DNA of 64,000 nt from Hygrocybe punicea (lineage: Eukaryota > Basidiomycota > Agaricomycetes > Agaricales > Hygrophoraceae), in NCBI GenBank assembly GCA_963556145.1, contig OY744472.1, positions 3,844,001 to 3,908,000 of the forward strand, given 5' to 3'. Below the pieces are notes generated by a model. That model made no database searches. It saw nothing but the letters and a program-made list of their open reading frames with translations, and was not told the DNA's origin. Positions 60,313 to 64,000 of this stretch are shown here, in pieces; within the stretch, counting starts at the first letter, position 1, and each line of letters begins with the position of its first letter. The position numbers were made by a program, and so were the translations under genes.

Positions 60313-62566
60313 TATTCCACTCTTTCTGGTTCCTCTCCGGTCAATAGACCAAGTTTGGTCGTGAACTTTGTGTGAAGCAGGCAAGGTAACCCTTTCATAA
60401 ATATTTTCACTAGATTTTCTTCAGAAGGAATATATGTGACTTTAAGGATACCAGATGTGATGTGATCTCATAGGAAATGTAGATTGATATCTATATGTTT
60501 TGTCCACACGTGGAATTCTGGGTTGTGTGATATAGCAATCACAGCCTGATGATTGGATCATAAAATTGATGTTTCATCCAACTGTAGGTCCAATTCCTTC
60601 AATAAGTTTCTATGCCAGATCAACTGCTTTGTGGCATGAGTAGCAGCGACATATTCCGCTTCAGCCATTGACAATGCAATTGTGCTCTGCTTCTTCGAGC
60701 TCCAAGCCATGGCTCCCCTGCAATTGTGAACACATATCTGCTGATGGATTTCTGGTGCAGGTTGGATCCCAAATCGGCATCAACATAATGAATGGTTTCC
60801 ATCATAATTTGTTGGTCCTTTCTGCCATATGTTAATTCATAGTCCATTGTTCCCTTTAGGTAGCAGAATATCCTTTTAGTGTAAGTGCTGTCCAGTGTTC
60901 CAGACAGGTTCTGTGTGAATTGTACAACAGTCACAGTTGCCTACATGATATCAGGTTTTATTGCGTGCACAGCATACAAGAGCTCTCCGACTCATGTTGC
61001 ATACTCGATCAAGGTGCATTTCTGCTCACTCTTGTCAGTTTTGCTTTTGTTTATTCCTAGGACCACATTCTGATCCATTGGGGTTGATACCAGTTTCACA
61101 TCCTTCATTCTGGCCTTCACAAGTATCTTCCAGACATAATGGCTTTGTGACAAGGTGACTTTCCATTGTTGGCAGTCTCATTTGATATGGATTTCAAGCA
61201 GTAATGTTGGCTTTCCGATAACCATTACTGTTGATACGGTTTCTACATCTATGACCCTGGATGAAGAGGTAATAAAAGATGAAAACATTGTAAAGGTGTG
61301 AATGGGTCTTCCTCTAATAGGATCACAACTAGTTCATGTGATGTCAGTGACATTCCATCTTTCTTTGAGCCTAAGTATGCCAATGTATACAAGTCCCAAC
61401 TTTTCGGTGTGATGGCGAGTTCGATTGTAGACCTGGATGAGGAATCTACAGAAATGGTGATCAGCTAAGAAGTAATCTGAGGAGTTCAGTTTCTATAGAG
61501 AAGTCTAATCAATGCAACCCAAATCCAGGGGTTCTGGAATCAGAGGGAGAGTGTGGGGGAAAGGACAAAGAGAGGTGTAGACAATATGAAGAGAGGACTA
61601 AGAAATAGAGCTGAAGTGGGACAATAACCTGTATTTCTATATCTATATGTTTTTGTAGTGTAAATGAACTACTTTTATACTACTATGAAGGATCCTGTGC
61701 TGTAGTAACTATGTACTACAAGCAAAGGCTGTAAATGATAGGGGGCAAGTGGAGAGGAGGATAGGAGGAGTAGTGCTATGTACTAGGGGACAGGAAATGA
61801 AGATATATGATATACAACTATTATACATACTGATTCCAGGTCGTTATGGACATTGCATCACGAGCAGGAACGATTCTGGAGGCAGAATCTGGAGTGGAAT
61901 CAATAGGAGGGACCAGAATCGAGCAGAATCAATGATATGGGAATGGGAATGGATGGGAACAGAGTCAGATATGAAGAGGATATGAATCCACACAATCTGG
62001 AGCCTCTACACCGGTAAGGAGGATACAAGTATCATCATGAAATCTTTGTCAGAAATGAAGCTTCCCATCAAGTGGAGTTCCTCCTGCAGTTTCCAGAGTT
62101 TCAATATGTGCTCGATTAGGTGGAATCCTTCTTCGGCAATCAACTAGTACAATGCACATCATGTTGCTAATATTCCAAGCTTCCCCCTGACCAAGGTTAG
62201 CTGCTTCCACATCTCACTTGCCGTGTGTGTGCCAATGATATGTATCATTTCCCCTTGTCTTGGCGTCTCCGTCACACCATTTCTTCATCGCCTCAGGTTC
62301 CACTGATGTTGGACAGGAAGTGTCCACCAGGATAGGGGCTTTCGATTCTGCATTGATATACATCTCCAACCCTAGATCCCGAAGCACAGCTAACATCTGT
62401 CTCTTCCATGGCATCCAATTGTTCCCCTTCAATAACTTGATCCATAGGATCCCAATGTGTGTGACTTCATCTGTCATAGTGGGCTAGTATATGAGGTGGT
62501 AGTGTGATGTTTGGAGGTGTGTGATCATGTTTCCGTTACAGCTGTTCAGGGCTCATAACCTATTGT
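60313..62566 (-). pseudogene. Decayed minus-strand Copia interior (Gag and RNase H remnants)
   Basis: Read on the minus strand, a Gag remnant lies at about 62,477-62,214 (LLKGNNWMPWKRQMLAVLRD), next to the 5' LTR. An RNase H remnant lies at about 60,934-60,350 (RIFCYLKGTMDYELTYGR; YVDADLGSN; STIALSMAEAEY-type reading; TKHIDINLHFL). Protease, integrase and RT are not recognisable in the 1.3 kb between them, so most of pol is deleted or decayed. 61,000-62,200 shows no coding signal I can support. Confidence 0.75.
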
Positions 62567-62793
62567 GATATATGGTGCAGTGGTCGTTGACCGCTAAGAT
62601 ATTTATGTGGAATTAATTATAATTGCCTCTCTCTGAGAGGGTTTTTACTACTTGCTAAATCTACTAGAAGTTTCTTGTGTTAAGTAGAATAACTGCTACC
62701 AGCATTATTCAGTGGGCAGTGTTTGAGTTCCGGGGTCACGTGATACGGTTTACCAATCCATTCCGCGACTATTCGCCCACTATTCCCAACACA
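62567..62793 (-). repeat. 5' LTR (227 bp) of minus-strand Copia
   Basis: On the minus strand it begins TGTTGGGAATAGTGGG and ends CCATATATCA (TG...CA). GGTTATGAGCCCTG follows it on the minus strand as the likely primer-binding site. A 17-bp tandem duplication (cccaacacagggagga plus one base) lies just outside, at 62,787-62,815. Confidence 0.85.
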
Positions 62794-62921
62794 GGGAGGA
62801 CCCAACACAGGGAGGAAAGTTGACAGCTTTATATTTATCTCAGTACTACTGTTGTTGATGGTGTTTATTTCACATCCGCCCTCGTACCGTAAAACAGGCA
62901 CCAACCCGCTAACGCACGGCG

Positions 62922-64000
62922 TTAGTTGCAGTTATTCCTGAGGCCAGAGTCATGATTTTGTAGGGGTGAAATTTCAATGATCATGAGCCCAGATCCGCGC
63001 AGTGCAACTTCCAAATCCCTGGAAACCCCTGCAACATAAACCGTTTGTTCCGCAACACAAACCTCTTTCGGAATAAGGCCCATCGGGAACTTCGTAATAA
63101 CTTTGCAATCTCTTTGCGTCAAGTAGTGTTTCCTGTCGAAAACCCAGTCAAATTAATCTTGTGGAGTTAACAGACGCTTGTACTTGCCTTTCCAAGGAAA
63201 CAAACGGTGGCAAAGTTGCAGATGGGGAGAGGTTCCACAATCGAACTGTTTCGTCGACAGATGCTGATATCAAGGTTGACGAGTCCACAGAGAATGCGAG
63301 AGATGTGATTGTGTCGTTGTGACCTCGTAATGGCATCATGAGCGACGCTCCTGTACTACTGTCCCATATCCGTATTGTTGCGTCCTTGGCTGCCGATACG
63401 ATTGCAGATCCGTTGGGTGAAAAAAGAACCACTGTGATAGGTGATACGTGTCCTCGTAATGGCCCACGGAGGGAAATACCGGTATTAGCCTCCCAAATTC
63501 GTACCATGCGGTCAGCGGATCCTGATACCAGTTTGGACCCATCAGGCGATAGTGCAATGGAGAGAACGGAATCCTCATGGCCGACAAAGGGATGCAAAAC
63601 CGAATCACCCAACGCAGCATCCCACAATCGGATGGTCTTGTCATCAGATCCCGAAATAATGTGGGATCCATCGTTGGAGAATCTGACGCAGCGGACGACG
63701 CCGGTGTGTCCTCGTAGGGTTTCGTGGAGTAATTGAGCCGTGGCAGCACTCCATACTCGTATCGCAGAATCAACCGATCCTGTGACGATTTTGAATCCGT
63801 CAGGGGAGAATGCAACTGCAGTAACCTCACTGTCGTGGTTTCGAATGGGCCCAAATCGCGACAAACCTGTACTGGTGTCCCACACACGAACCGCCTTGTC
63901 AGCGGATCCTGAAACAAGCGTTGAACCGTCAGGTGAAAACGCCACAGTGTTGATCAGGCCGTTGTGACCCTGTAATGGTTCTGGCATGGATATGCTGGCA
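62922..64000 (-). CDS. WD40-repeat protein, 3' end of gene (5' part outside window)
   Basis: The exon from beyond 63,987 down to 63,188 encodes at least six regular WD40 blades: GHNGLINTVAFSPDGSTLVS, HDSEVTAVAFSPDG, GHTGVVRCVRFSNDG, GHEDSVLSIALSPDG and so on, each ending near IRLWD or VRIWE. An intron with a GC donor (AAAG|GCAAGT, 63,187-63,133) joins in phase to a last exon, 63,132-62,922, whose ~70 residues (KHYLTQRDCKVITKFPMG...) end at TAA. Highly regular, mutually similar blades are typical of the C-termini of basidiomycete NACHT-WD40 (NLR-like) proteins. The N-terminal part is outside the window, so this class is inference. A Met at 63,987 is internal, not necessarily the start. Confidence 0.85.

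Overview
The window looks like nuclear DNA of an agaricomycete (mushroom-forming) basidiomycete. Genes are split by many 45-70 bp introns, and there is a Plavaka-type transposase, basidiomycete-type sesquiterpene synthases, a psi-factor oxygenase and several nested retrotransposons. No prokaryotic features were seen. All identifications come from reading translated exons against remembered families; no search was run.

Layout. 1-4.4 kb: a transposon-like pair, a charged hypothetical protein (minus) divergent from a Plavaka transposase (plus) with a frameshift. 5.3-7.3 kb: an FHA-RING E3 ligase of the Dma1/Chfr type (minus). 8.1-9.6 kb: a secreted GH30 glycosidase (plus). 10.9-13.4 kb: a 13-exon membrane glycoprotein of unknown function (minus). 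13.7-18.0 kb: MSH2 (plus). 18.3-25.7 kb: a minus-strand run of a linoleate dioxygenase (Ppo/LDS), the SNARE YKT6 and the 3' part of the tRNA m5C methyltransferase TRM4/NCL1. A 200-N gap follows at 25,696-25,895.

25,896-36,310 repeats 15,281-25,695 almost base for base; I noticed only two 1-nt differences. It starts and ends exactly at the gap edges, so it looks like two overlapping contigs that were never merged. The second MSH2 lacks its 5' part and the first TRM4 lacks its 5' part. The real locus is most simply one MSH2-Ppo-YKT6-TRM4 block, with TRM4 complete at 34,852-37,809.

38.7-39.8 kb holds a degenerate sesquiterpene synthase (minus), and a second terpene synthase relic lies at 42.9-43.3 kb (plus). 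From 40.1 to 62.8 kb the window is almost entirely nested repeats: a hAT-type MITE; a decayed minus-strand Copia element whose 3' LTR is split by about 11.5 kb; a 6.5-kb LTR element with a C-rich, apparently non-coding interior; two adjacent ~810-bp foldback (near-palindromic) elements; two copies of an unclassified 1.2-1.3-kb element; and a plus-strand Copia element whose polyprotein frame is interrupted only by TGA codons. The window closes with the 3' end of a WD40-repeat gene (minus).

Points of most interest: the false duplication; several GC-AG introns in MSH2 and the WD40 gene; the tandem foldback pair; the two decayed terpene synthases; and the Ppo enzyme with an altered peroxidase motif and no visible P450 heme cysteine.
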